Shown one piece after another: positions 52,219 to 60,547 of a stretch of 61,669 nt of DNA. The stretch spans positions 1-61,669 of the forward strand of contig JACRAR010000012.1 in the NCBI GenBank assembly GCA_016234745.1. Reading direction: 5' to 3'. The stretch is from Betaproteobacteria bacterium (GTDB taxonomy: Bacteria > Pseudomonadota > Gammaproteobacteria > Burkholderiales > Rhodocyclaceae). The notes beneath the pieces are model-generated. The model did not search any database, had not been told where the DNA came from, and worked only from the letters and a program-made list of their open reading frames with translations. The position numbers were made by a program, and so were the translations under genes. How positions within the stretch are numbered: position 1 is the first letter of the stretch; each line of letters opens with the position of its first letter.

Positions 52219-53670
52219 TTACCCCGATTTACTTGAACTATTCGGCAGTCCGGCTAATTGTTGGGTGAGGGCATCGCTGGTGGTCTTCATGCTGCCGAGC
52301 AGGGAGTCGAGAGCGGCATATTGATTGCGATAGCGCTGCTCGGTGATGACCAGGCGATCATTCAGCTTGGTTCTTTGAGCGTTGAGCAGCTTCATGCCGA
52401 GATTGACACCATCTGTTTTCGAGGCGAGCGGGCCGCTGCTGCCCGTGAGATTCGCCAGGAGGGTTTTGAGTTTGCCGCCAGTGCTGGTGACGATCATGGC
52501 GACCTCAGTTGCATTGAGGTCGATGGCGCTTTGCAGTTTGGCGGAGTCGACAGTCAATGTGCCGTCTTTCTGAAAGGACACGCCGATCTGGGACAAGGCC
52601 TTGAAGTTTCCGGTAATGCTGGTCGACTTGGCACTGATCACGTTGCGCATCTGGCTCTGGATGGCAAGCACAGCCGAATCGCCATTCAGGACGGGTGCCT
52701 GTTTGGTGACGACATTGTAGGTGGACAATTCTTTCAAAGGCTTGGCGATCTCGTTGTAGGCCTTGACGAAAGCATCCAGCGAGGTCTTGATGGCGCTGGT
52801 GTCGCGGGCCACGGTCACGGTGGCCGTGGACGTGGTTTTTTCGAGCAGGTTAAGCGTCACGCCGTGAATGACATCGGCGATGCTGTTCGAACTCATGCTG
52901 GCACTGATCCCGTTGACCTTGATTTCGGCATTCTGTGCCGTGATGGTCTCGGCAAGGTTTTGACCAGAGTCATTGCCCGGATCGTGCGCCATGAGATCGG
53001 AAAGGGCCTGGTCCCCAGTGACCGAAATTTTCATGCTGCTGGTGACGCCGGACGGAGAGGTCAAGACCAGGCGATAGGGCGTTGCGCTGCCGTCACTGAC
53101 GATGCTGGCAGTGACACCGATGTCGGCTGCGTTGATCGCGTCGCGAATGTCCCCAAGCGAAGTGCTGCCGCTCTCGATGTTGACGGTACGGACCGTCGAC
53201 CCAGAAGCGCGCGTAAATGTGGCGCCGGTATATTTGCCCGTGGCGGAATCGAAGGTGCCCAACGCTCCCTTGGTAATGGTGCCGAATTCAAAGCTCAGAG
53301 TGCCGCTGCCGATATTGCTGGTGGTGTTGAGTTGTCCGGCGGCGGCCAGATTTTGCGCCTGAGCGAGCTGGCTGATATCTACAGAGTATTTGCCGGGGAT
53401 AGCGGTGCTGTTGGCTGACGCCGTCAAGATCGATGTGTTTGACGGCGTGGCCTTGATGGATTGGAAGCTGGCGGTATTGGTCAGGCTGCTGGTGGCATCC
53501 TGCAGGGTGGCCAAGCCGCTTTTGACGGTGCCGTAGGCGGACAACTTGGCCTGATAACTGGCTTCCTTGGTGTCGAGCTTCTTTACCGGCTGCTGCTCGA
53601 TCGTCATCAACTGGCTGACGATGCCATTGACATCCAGATTCGAGCCTATTCCCGATGCCGTGATCGCCAT
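52219..53670 (-). CDS. fliD: Flagellar filament cap protein FliD (HAP2)
   Basis: 483 aa. The N-terminus MAITASGIGSNLDVNGIVSQ and LMTIEQQPVKKLDTKEASYQ, and the C-terminus ITEQRYRNQYAALDSLLGSM, are typical. The central VSASLLAN-like region carries ISQLAQAQNLAAAGQ. FliD caps the filament. It lies 30 bp after flagellin 1 and has no clear own promoter. Confidence 0.96.
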   Translation of the reverse strand: MAITASGIGSNLDVNGIVSQLMTIEQQPVKKLDTKEASYQAKLSAYGTVKSGLATLQDATSSLTNTASFQSIKATPSNTSILTASANSTAIPGKYSVDISQLAQAQNLAAAGQLNTTSNIGSGTLSFEFGTITKGALGTFDSATGKYTGATFTRASGSTVRTVNIESGSTSLGDIRDAINAADIGVTASIVSDGSATPYRLVLTSPSGVTSSMKISVTGDQALSDLMAHDPGNDSGQNLAETITAQNAEIKVNGISASMSSNSIADVIHGVTLNLLEKTTSTATVTVARDTSAIKTSLDAFVKAYNEIAKPLKELSTYNVVTKQAPVLNGDSAVLAIQSQMRNVISAKSTSITGNFKALSQIGVSFQKDGTLTVDSAKLQSAIDLNATEVAMIVTSTGGKLKTLLANLTGSSGPLASKTDGVNLGMKLLNAQRTKLNDRLVITEQRYRNQYAALDSLLGSMKTTSDALTQQLAGLPNSSSKSG

Positions 53671-53700
53671 GCTACGCCCCTGTCAAACCAGTTCCTGAGC

Positions 53701-55392
53701 TTACTTTAGCAAACTTAGCACGTTCTGTGACAACTGATTGGCCTGCGCCAGCATCGCCATGCCGGCCTGCTGCAGAATTTGCGAGCGCGCCAGGTTGGTG
53801 GTCTCCTTGGCGAAATCCGTATCCTGGATGCGCGAGCGGGAAGCGGACAGATTTTCCGAAGCCGCCGAGAGATTGGAGATGGTGCTCTCGAAGCGAGCCT
53901 GGATGGCGCCGTAGCGGGCACGCTGGTCGGTAATCGCTGCCAGTGCCGAGTCCACTGTGGCCAGAGTCCGTTGCGAAGAATCATAGGTCGATACATCCAG
54001 TGTATCGGTTGTCTGCAGTTGGGAACCATACGTACCCGAAGCGCCGACGCTGCCGCCGCCGCCGAACACGTCATTCACAGAAGTGATAAACGAGAAGGCT
54101 TTGGTGGAGTCGAAAACAACTCTTCCGGTAAACCAGTAGCCCGATCCCGCGGTCCAAGTGCTTGAAGTATCGGTTGAGAGTGCTGAGGAGGCCAGTCGGC
54201 TTACGGTATTGGTACTGTCGCCATCGAGCACCGAGATATCCGAGACGCTCACCGTCGAAGCCGAACCATTATCGATACGTAAGTCCTTGCCGGCCTGATT
54301 GGCAAGCTTGATGCCCCAGTCGCCATTGTCGGTCTGTATCACCTGTGCGGTAAAGCCGGTTTTGCCGGCCGCGTCGTTGAATGCCTGTGCGGCGGCATTC
54401 AACTGGTCCGAAGAATTGACCACAGAAGCGTTGTCCGAACCACCGGTCTTGAAGGAGATGGTCGTGTATGACGATGGCGCCGAGCCCGCAGCAGAACTCG
54501 TGTCAGCCGAAATTCTGAAGGTGTACGAAGTGTTCTGGGCAAAGTTCACGCCCGTTGAGGCGCTGCCAGCACCGTCGCCCAGCACAACTTCGGTGAGGGC
54601 AGTGGCTTTGACGCCGCTGTCGAGACGATTGACCGCTGCGGCGATTTCTTCGGCGCTCGCCCCTTGCCTATAGAAGGCACTGTAGATGCCCGAAGAAGTG
54701 GAGATGGTGAAAGCGCTGGAAGAAGTGGCGCCGTTGATCGAGGAACTGTCCCCTGAGCCGCCCGCGAGCAGCAAGGCATCGCCATAGGCAGAGGAGGCGG
54801 CGTTAACGCTGCCTTTGGTACCCACGGTAAGGTCGCCCACGCCGCCATTGGTGTAGGCGGCCATCGCACCGATGCGGTTGTTGCCGTAGGCATTGGTCTG
54901 GAAGTTGCCGGAGATGATCGAGATGGTCTGGTTGGCGTTCGCACCCACCTGGAAATTGAGAGACGCAAAAGATCCGTCGATGACCTTTCTGCCGTTGAAT
55001 TCGGTCGTTGTCGCAATGCGTTGCAGTTCCTGGGTCAGGGACTGGACTTCCGAGTTCAATGCGGCACGGTCACTGGCCGTATTGGTGCCGTTGCCGGCCT
55101 GAATCGCCAGTTCGCGGATACGCAACAGGATATCGCCGGAAGAAGCGAGTGCCGCTTCCGCGGTCTGGGCCAGGGATACGCCGTCGTTGGCGTTGCGATT
55201 GGCCTGATCCAGGCCGCGAATCTGCGCCGTCATGCGCTGGCTGATCGCCAGGCCGGCCGCATCATCCTTGGCGCTGTTGATGCGCAAACCGGAGGAGAGT
55301 CGCTGCAGTGACGTCGCCAGGCTGGACTGGGAGGTGTTCAAATTACGCTGCGCATTCAGCGAGGCAATATTGGTATTGATGATTTGGGGCAT
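53701..55392 (-). CDS. fliC: Flagellin 1 (FliC)
   Basis: 563 aa. Conserved ends: [20 protein letters not shown] and [20 protein letters not shown]. The central 250 residues are variable, Ser/Thr-rich and surface-exposed; many Ser/Thr fit O-glycosylation. The other flagellin here has the same length and very similar sequence. A sigma-54-like promoter lies about 390 bp upstream. Confidence 0.97.
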   Translation of the reverse strand: MPQIINTNIASLNAQRNLNTSQSSLATSLQRLSSGLRINSAKDDAAGLAISQRMTAQIRGLDQANRNANDGVSLAQTAEAALASSGDILLRIRELAIQAGNGTNTASDRAALNSEVQSLTQELQRIATTTEFNGRKVIDGSFASLNFQVGANANQTISIISGNFQTNAYGNNRIGAMAAYTNGGVGDLTVGTKGSVNAASSAYGDALLLAGGSGDSSSINGATSSSAFTISTSSGIYSAFYRQGASAEEIAAAVNRLDSGVKATALTEVVLGDGAGSASTGVNFAQNTSYTFRISADTSSAAGSAPSSYTTISFKTGGSDNASVVNSSDQLNAAAQAFNDAAGKTGFTAQVIQTDNGDWGIKLANQAGKDLRIDNGSASTVSVSDISVLDGDSTNTVSRLASSALSTDTSSTWTAGSGYWFTGRVVFDSTKAFSFITSVNDVFGGGGSVGASGTYGSQLQTTDTLDVSTYDSSQRTLATVDSALAAITDQRARYGAIQARFESTISNLSAASENLSASRSRIQDTDFAKETTNLARSQILQQAGMAMLAQANQLSQNVLSLLK

Positions 55393-55540
55393 TTTGCTTC
55401 TCCTTAAAGCTTACGAGCCTGATTTATTCGAGAAAGTCACTGCTTGAAGCGCCGCATACATTCATGATTCTTTCAAATTGCCCTGCAAGGCTTGGGCAGA
55501 AATCCTTTGTAATACTGGACCTGCGGGTTGTGCGTAGCGT

Positions 55541-55567
55541 GGCATTGTTGGCATTGTTGGCACTGTT
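55541..55567. repeat. 9-bp tandem repeat (three units)
   Basis: GGCATTGTT twice, then GGCACTGTT, in the leader upstream of flagellin 1. It joins an inverted GGCAC-TGTTG-GTGCC at 55559-55573. Confidence 0.8.
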
Positions 55568-55593
55568 GGTGCCGGTGGATTCCGGCGAGGCGC

Positions 55594-55638
55594 CACGGTA
55601 AAACTTGCCACGGTAAAACCTGTCACGGTAAAACTTGC
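55594..55638. repeat. 15-bp direct repeat (three units)
   Basis: Three perfect-length tandem copies of CACGGTAAAACTTGC; the middle one ends CCTGT. It lies in the predicted flagellin 1 leader. Iteron-like spacing (one and a half helical turns) could place a regulator, or the copies could be plain slippage. Confidence 0.85.
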
Positions 55639-55782
55639 CGCTCTGATTGCTGGCTTGCCGAACGGCACCTTGCCGGGCAATGCCATGGCAGAACGCCCGC
55701 GGCTCTTCGTGTGCGCTCGGGCATGATGCGATTGCAGTGTGTTCTGACAAATTGATATTTGGCTTCATGGTGACACCCGTTG

Positions 55783-55798
55783 AGCAGGTTTCGTGCCT
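55783..55798 (-). promoter_or_regulatory. Sigma-54 promoter upstream of flagellin 1
   Basis: On the minus strand AGGCACGAAACCTGCT fits the -24/-12 consensus with the exact GG-N10-GC spacing and closely parallels the flgB promoter (TGGCACGAAAGCTGCA). Transcription would start near 55771, giving a leader of about 380 nt, which is unusually long. Confidence 0.6.
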
Positions 55799-55976
55799 GA
55801 CCATGAATTGACATGGAAAAGGGCGTTACTTCTGCTCTTGAGCTTGATCTAACAAGCTGAATATTCTGGCAACTGTTAAGTGAAGCGGTCAGCACGGGGT
55901 ATCCGGCAATCCTGCAAGACGCAGCGGATCATGAGATCATGGTCACCGTTCCCATGCCGCATAACTAAACTGAACC

Positions 55977-58193
55977 ATGCCTACAGATCAGCTGACTACC
56001 CTAAACCAAGCAATGCAGCACGCCATTGCCCACCATCAGGCCGGCCGATTGCAGGAGGCTGCTGAACTCTATCGCGCCATACTTCAGGTTCGCCCGAATC
56101 ATCCAGATGTCAACCACAATCTGGCCGTGTTGTTGGTAAAGGGTCAGCAGCCGGCACAGGCATTACCCTATTTCAATGCGGCATTGCAGGCGGATCCGGC
56201 GCGCGATCAATACTGGCTGAGTTATGTCGATGCGCTGATATTGACAGGGAATGCCGATGCTGCGCAGCAGGTGCTGGAGTTGGCACAGAAGCAGGGATCA
56301 AGGGAAACAGTTGTCAAGGCGCTGGCAGGACGATTGGAAGCCTGCATGGTTGATTTGATCAACGAGGACAGGATCGAGGAAGCCATGGATCTTGCCCGGA
56401 AAATGACTCTATGCTGCCCACTAAACGGTTTTGGCTGGAATGTGCTCGGCGGGTTGTTGGGAAAAACCGGGCACAGCAAGGAGGCCCTGGCGCCCATGCT
56501 GAAGGCGGTCGAGTTGTTGCCGCTGGATGCGGAAGTGCGGGCTAACCTTGGCAATGTCCTCAAGGCGCTGGGGCGCCTTGAGGAGGCCGAGGCCAGCTAT
56601 CGACGCGCGTTGCAGATCGAACCGGAATTCGCCGGAGCGCACGATAACCTAGGCATCGCTTTGCAGGATTTGGGTAGGCTGCGTGAGGCTGAGACGAGTT
56701 GCCGGCGAGCAATACTGATCAACGCCGATTATGCCGAGGCATACAACAACCTGGGCAATATCGTCAAGGACAGGGGCCGGATAAATGAATCCGAGACCTT
56801 GTATCGGCGGGCGTTGCAAGTTAACCCCGGCTATGCGGAGGCATACAATAATCTGGGCAACATCTTGCAGGATCTGCTCCGGCCGGATGAAGTCGAAGCC
56901 TGTTATCGCAGGGCTTTGCAGGTCAATCCGAATTATGTGAATGCGCACAGCAATCTTCTCTTTTCCCTGAGTTACATTCATCAGGATCCCCGTCAGTATT
57001 TGGAAGAAGCGCAGCGGTTCGGCAAATTGCTGACAGCAAACGCCACAGGGCGTTTTACTTCCTGGCACTGCCCGGAGCAGTCTTCCAGATTGAGGATAGG
57101 CTTCCTGTCCGGAGATTTGCGGCAACACCCGGTGGGCTATTTTCTGCTAAGCCTGCTTGAGCACATCGACCCTGACCGCATCGAACTCTTCGCCTATCCC
57201 ACTCAACTCAGGGAAGATGAATTCACCGCCGGCATCAAGCCTTACTTTGCTGCGTGGAAGCCGCTGCCGGGCAGAAATGACGAAGCCGATGCACGCCTGA
57301 TTCATGAAGACAGGATTCAAGTGCTGATCGATCTTTCCGGTCATACGGCGTACAACCGGCTGCCGCTGTTCGCCTGGAAGCCTGCGCCGATTCAAGTGAG
57401 CTGGCTGGGTTATTTTGCCTCCACCGGCGTCAATGAAATCGATTATCTCATCGCGGATCCCTGGACGCTGCCTGAGTCGGAAGGAGTTTATTTCACCGAG
57501 AAAATTCTGCGCCTTCCCGAGACACGCCTCTGTTTCAGTGTACCCAATGTGGATGTTACCGTATCGCCACTTCCCGCTTTGAGTAACGGCCGTATCACTT
57601 TTGCCTGCTTCAACAATCTCGTCAAGATCAATGATGCAGTAGTGGGCGTGTGGGCGAGAATACTTAACGCCTTGCCGGATAGCCGCCTGTTCCTAAAAAC
57701 CAAGCAACTCAAGGACTTTTTCGTGAGGCAAAACGTGATTGCACGATTTGCCGCGCATGGCGTGGGCGCTGATCGTTTGATCCTGGAAGGACCCGTCTTG
57801 CGCGCAGAGTACTTTCGAGCTTACCATCGGGCAGACATCACGCTTGACCCGTTTCCCTATACCGGAGGCACCACCAGTGCCGAATCCTTGTGGATGGGGG
57901 TGCCGGTTCTGACTTTGGCTGGAGCAAGCTTTCTGTCGCGGCAGGGAGTCGGCCTCTTGATGAATGCCGGTTTGCCGGAATGGATCGCTGCTGATGCGGA
58001 TGATTATGTGGCGAGAGCGTTGTCACATGCGGGCGAAGTATCGCGTCTGGCGATGTTGCGCGGCCAACTGCGGCAGCAGGTATTGGCTTCCCCCCTCTTT
58101 GATGCCAAGCGCTTCGCCCGGCATTTTGAAGACGCCTTGTTCAGTATTTGGCAAATACAAAAACCGACTGCCGCAGAAGCGGCAGTTGGCTAG
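55977..58193 (+). CDS. TPR/O-GlcNAc-transferase-like protein (glycosyltransferase 41 family), 1
   Basis: 738 aa. About nine TPR units (residues 1-345; repeated AYNNLGNI patterns) precede a GT41-like domain (about 365-725). Against human OGT the conserved H384 (GDLRQHPVGYF) and K550 (NNLVKIND, the UDP-binding Lys) are present, plus DLSGHTAYNRLPLFAWKPAP, WLGYFASTG and LDPFPYTGGTTSAESLW. It would move a UDP-sugar onto Ser/Thr of a partner. It lies between the flagellin genes, so flagellin glycosylation is likely by inference. Confidence 0.9.
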   Translation: MPTDQLTTLNQAMQHAIAHHQAGRLQEAAELYRAILQVRPNHPDVNHNLAVLLVKGQQPAQALPYFNAALQADPARDQYWLSYVDALILTGNADAAQQVLELAQKQGSRETVVKALAGRLEACMVDLINEDRIEEAMDLARKMTLCCPLNGFGWNVLGGLLGKTGHSKEALAPMLKAVELLPLDAEVRANLGNVLKALGRLEEAEASYRRALQIEPEFAGAHDNLGIALQDLGRLREAETSCRRAILINADYAEAYNNLGNIVKDRGRINESETLYRRALQVNPGYAEAYNNLGNILQDLLRPDEVEACYRRALQVNPNYVNAHSNLLFSLSYIHQDPRQYLEEAQRFGKLLTANATGRFTSWHCPEQSSRLRIGFLSGDLRQHPVGYFLLSLLEHIDPDRIELFAYPTQLREDEFTAGIKPYFAAWKPLPGRNDEADARLIHEDRIQVLIDLSGHTAYNRLPLFAWKPAPIQVSWLGYFASTGVNEIDYLIADPWTLPESEGVYFTEKILRLPETRLCFSVPNVDVTVSPLPALSNGRITFACFNNLVKINDAVVGVWARILNALPDSRLFLKTKQLKDFFVRQNVIARFAAHGVGADRLILEGPVLRAEYFRAYHRADITLDPFPYTGGTTSAESLWMGVPVLTLAGASFLSRQGVGLLMNAGLPEWIAADADDYVARALSHAGEVSRLAMLRGQLRQQVLASPLFDAKRFARHFEDALFSIWQIQKPTAAEAAVG

Positions 58194-58210
58194 ATGGACT
58201 GAGTAGAGGC

Positions 58211-58240
58211 CAGTGCCCGTACTTGATCCTGGAGTGCTAG
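58211..58240 (-). repeat. Dispersed TAG-linked repeat after flaG
   Basis: The minus strand starts at the flaG stop: TAGCACTCCAGGATCAAG, then TACGGGCACTGG. It separates the convergent OGT-like gene and flaG. It resembles the copies at 33102 and 49171. Confidence 0.55.
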
Positions 58241-58590
58241 GCGCTTTCGCGGATCAGCAAACCTTGGAGCTTGTCCAGGGCTTTGGCGATAGCCAGAGTT
58301 TCTTCGGACGGAAACTGGCGGATGGTTTCCTTGGTGGAACTATCCACCACCCGCACGATATTCATGCTGGTTTCCGTATCTATCATGAACTGCAGATTGT
58401 TTCCCAGGCCTTGCATGGTCTGATTGATCTTGTCTGTCGCTGCTTGCAATGCTTTCGGATCGACGGATCCCGATGAATTGCCGCTGTCCTTGGGCGGGGG
58501 CAAATCGACGGCGACCGGTCTTTCGCGAACCACGGCGACGTCAGACTGAATACCCGGGTAATTGCCGGTACTTGTCAGAGTGATTTGCAT
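58237..58590 (-). CDS. flaG: FlaG-like protein
   Basis: 117 aa. The FlaG family affects filament length. Conserved core DKINQTMQGLGNNLQFMIDT, then VRVVDSSTKETIRQFPSEET. It lies downstream of flagellin 2, separated by a stem-loop, and ends in the TAG-linked repeat. AAGGAG precedes the ATG by about 10 bp. Confidence 0.92.
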   Translation of the reverse strand: MQITLTSTGNYPGIQSDVAVVRERPVAVDLPPPKDSGNSSGSVDPKALQAATDKINQTMQGLGNNLQFMIDTETSMNIVRVVDSSTKETIRQFPSEETLAIAKALDKLQGLLIRESA

Positions 58591-58613
58591 GGTTTCATGC
58601 TCCTTCCGTAACC

Positions 58614-58640
58614 CCCGGATCAGCTCAATGCCGATCCGGG
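58614..58640 (-). terminator. Stem-loop after flagellin 2
   Basis: CCCGGATC and GATCCGGG pair perfectly (8 bp, GC-rich) around an 11-nt loop, 22 bp after the flagellin 2 stop. No U-tract follows on the minus strand, so it may be a partial terminator or an mRNA 3'-end stabiliser that lowers flaG expression. Confidence 0.5.
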
Positions 58641-58661
58641 ATCAAGACGTTTGATTCCGTA

Positions 58662-60353
58662 TTACTTCAACAAGGCCAGGACGCTGCTGCCCAGTTGATT
58701 GGCTTGCGCCAGCATCGCTATACCCGCCTGCTGCAGGATCTGCGAACGCGCCAGGTTGGTGGTTTCCTTCGAGAAGTCCGTGTCGCGGATACGCGAGCGG
58801 GATGCACTGAGATTTTCCGAAGTGGCCGACAGGTTGGAGATAGTGCTGTCGAAGCGTGCCTGGATGGCGCCGTAACGGGCGCGCTGGTCGGAGATCGCCG
58901 ACAGTGCGGAGTCAACCGTAGCCAGTGTGCGTTGTGCCGCATCGTAGGTCGAGACGTCCAGGGTGGCGGTTTCCTGCAGTTGGGAGCCATAAGTGCCTGT
59001 AGTTCCCGTTCCCGTGCCTGCGCCAAATACGTCGTTGACCCCCGTTGTGATCGAGAAGGCCTTGGCGGAGTCGAATACGACCCGGCCGGTAAACCAGTAA
59101 CCCGATCCTGACGTCCAGGTGGTTCCTGTATCAGTCCCGAGACTGGTGGCAGCCAGTTGGCTCTTGGTGTTGGTGCTGTCGCCATCGAGCACCGAAATGT
59201 CGGAAATGCTTACTGCCGTTGCCGAATTGTTGTCGATGCGCAGATCCTTGCCGGCCTGGTTGCTGAGCTTGAGCGACCAGTCGCCGTTGTCCGTTTGCAA
59301 TACTTCGGCGGTAAAGCCGGTTTTGCCGGCCGCGTCGTTGAAGGCCTGTGCGGCGGCATTCAACTGATCGGAAGTATTGACGGTCTGGCTCGTATCGTTA
59401 CCGCCAGTCTTGAACGAGATGGTGGTATATGACGACGGCCCGGTGCCCGCAGCAGAACTCGTATCCGTCGAAATGCGGAAGGTATAGGAAGTGTTCTGAG
59501 CAAAATTGACGCCTGTCGCGGCGCTTCCGCCACCGTCGCCCAGCACGACTTCGGTCAGGGCCGTGGCCTTGACGCCGCTATCCAGCCGATTGACCGCTGC
59601 GGAGATTTCTTCGGCGCTTGCGCCCTTCTTGTAGAACGCGCTATAGCTGCCGGAAGAGGTCGACAGCACGAAAGCCGTGGAGGAAGTGGCGCCATTGACC
59701 GAGGACGAATCCCCGGAGGAGCCAGAGAGCAGCAAGGAATCGCCGAAAGCTGCGGAAACGCCGCCCAATTGGCCCTTGGTACCCACCGTCAGATCGCCCA
59801 CGCCGCCATTGGAGTATGCGGCGATGCCACCGATACGGTTGTTGCCGTACGAGCTGGTCTGGAAGTTGCCGGAAATCACGGATATGGTCTGGTAGGCATT
59901 CGCGCCGACCTGGAAGTTCAGGGAGGCGAAGGAACCGTCGAGAACTTTCTTGCCGTTGAATTCGGTGGTGGTCGCGATACGCTGCAGTTCCTGGGTCAGG
60001 GATTGAACTTCAGTGTTCAGCGCGGCACGGTCGCTGGCGGAATTGGTGCCGCCGCCGGCTTGAATCGCCAGTTCGCGGATACGCAACAGGATTTCGCTGG
60101 AAGTGGAGAGCGCCGCTTCTGCGGTCTGGGAGAGCGAGACGCCGTCGTTGGCGTTGCGATTGGCTTGATCCAGGCCGCGAATCTGCGCCGTCATGCGTTC
60201 GCTGATCGCCAAGCCGGCCGCATCGTCCTTGGCGCTGTTGATGCGCAGGCCGGACGACAGGCGTTGCAGCGAAGTTGCCAGACTCGACTGGGAAACATTC
60301 AAATTCCGCTGCGCATTCAGCGATGCAATATTAGTGTTGATGATTTGGGGCAT
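58662..60353 (-). CDS. fliC: Flagellin 2 (FliC)
   Basis: 563 aa, the same length as flagellin 1 and near-colinear with it. [20 protein letters not shown] at the N-terminus and [20 protein letters not shown] at the C-terminus. Differences are concentrated in scattered positions of the central part (for example [16 protein letters not shown]). It has a strong sigma-28 promoter and a hairpin near the mRNA 5' end. Confidence 0.97.
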   Translation of the reverse strand: MPQIINTNIASLNAQRNLNVSQSSLATSLQRLSSGLRINSAKDDAAGLAISERMTAQIRGLDQANRNANDGVSLSQTAEAALSTSSEILLRIRELAIQAGGGTNSASDRAALNTEVQSLTQELQRIATTTEFNGKKVLDGSFASLNFQVGANAYQTISVISGNFQTSSYGNNRIGGIAAYSNGGVGDLTVGTKGQLGGVSAAFGDSLLLSGSSGDSSSVNGATSSTAFVLSTSSGSYSAFYKKGASAEEISAAVNRLDSGVKATALTEVVLGDGGGSAATGVNFAQNTSYTFRISTDTSSAAGTGPSSYTTISFKTGGNDTSQTVNTSDQLNAAAQAFNDAAGKTGFTAEVLQTDNGDWSLKLSNQAGKDLRIDNNSATAVSISDISVLDGDSTNTKSQLAATSLGTDTGTTWTSGSGYWFTGRVVFDSAKAFSITTGVNDVFGAGTGTGTTGTYGSQLQETATLDVSTYDAAQRTLATVDSALSAISDQRARYGAIQARFDSTISNLSATSENLSASRSRIRDTDFSKETTNLARSQILQQAGIAMLAQANQLGSSVLALLK

Positions 60354-60390
60354 TTCGCTCTCCTTAATGTGAAACGGTAAATTTGTCTAA

Positions 60391-60412
60391 AGGCGGCAAT
60401 GGCTAGCCGCCC
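60391..60412 (-). other. 5' leader hairpin of flagellin 2 mRNA
   Basis: GGCGGC and GCCGCC pair around an 8-nt loop within the expected first 25 nt of the transcript, directly after the sigma-28 promoter. Such 5' stem-loops often stabilise abundant mRNAs. Confidence 0.5.
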
Positions 60413-60421
60413 TTGGTTGCT

Positions 60422-60448
60422 GTAACGGCCGGTTGGAAGAAAACTTTA
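60422..60448 (-). promoter_or_regulatory. Sigma-28 (FliA) promoter of flagellin 2
   Basis: On the minus strand TAAAGTTT-N11-GCCGTTAC: the -35 is perfect, the -10 matches 6/8, and the spacing is exact. It lies 69 bp before the ATG at 60353, so the leader is about 62 nt. Confidence 0.9.
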
Positions 60449-60547
60449 ATACGCCCGTTTAAGGCGCTATTTGTATGGATTGATTACCGGCCGCAGCCCT
60501 AGAATCCAATGATCCATGGCCGTCATGGCCGCAAAGCCCCTATTTTC

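Larger units (their letters stand above)
55393..55976. other. 584-bp gap between flagellin 1 and the first OGT-like gene
   Basis: No convincing gene. A minus-strand reading frame of about 114-126 codons is low-complexity (SGKFYRDRFYRGKFYRGAS, NSANNANNA) and comes from tandem repeats. The gap holds a 3x9-bp repeat, a 3x15-bp repeat and a sigma-54 promoter for flagellin 1. A weak palindrome AGCTTG-N6-CAAGCT is at 55840-55857. Confidence 0.7.

Noticed and set aside
55559-55574. TGGCACTGTTGGTGCC as a plus-strand sigma-54 promoter for the OGT-like gene
   Set aside because: The -12 half is poor and it is about 400 bp from the gene; it is better explained by the local repeats.
55424-55804. Small minus-strand gene upstream of flagellin 1
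   Set aside because: Content is driven by the tandem repeats, no good ribosome-binding site, and its likely ATG coincides with the predicted transcription start.
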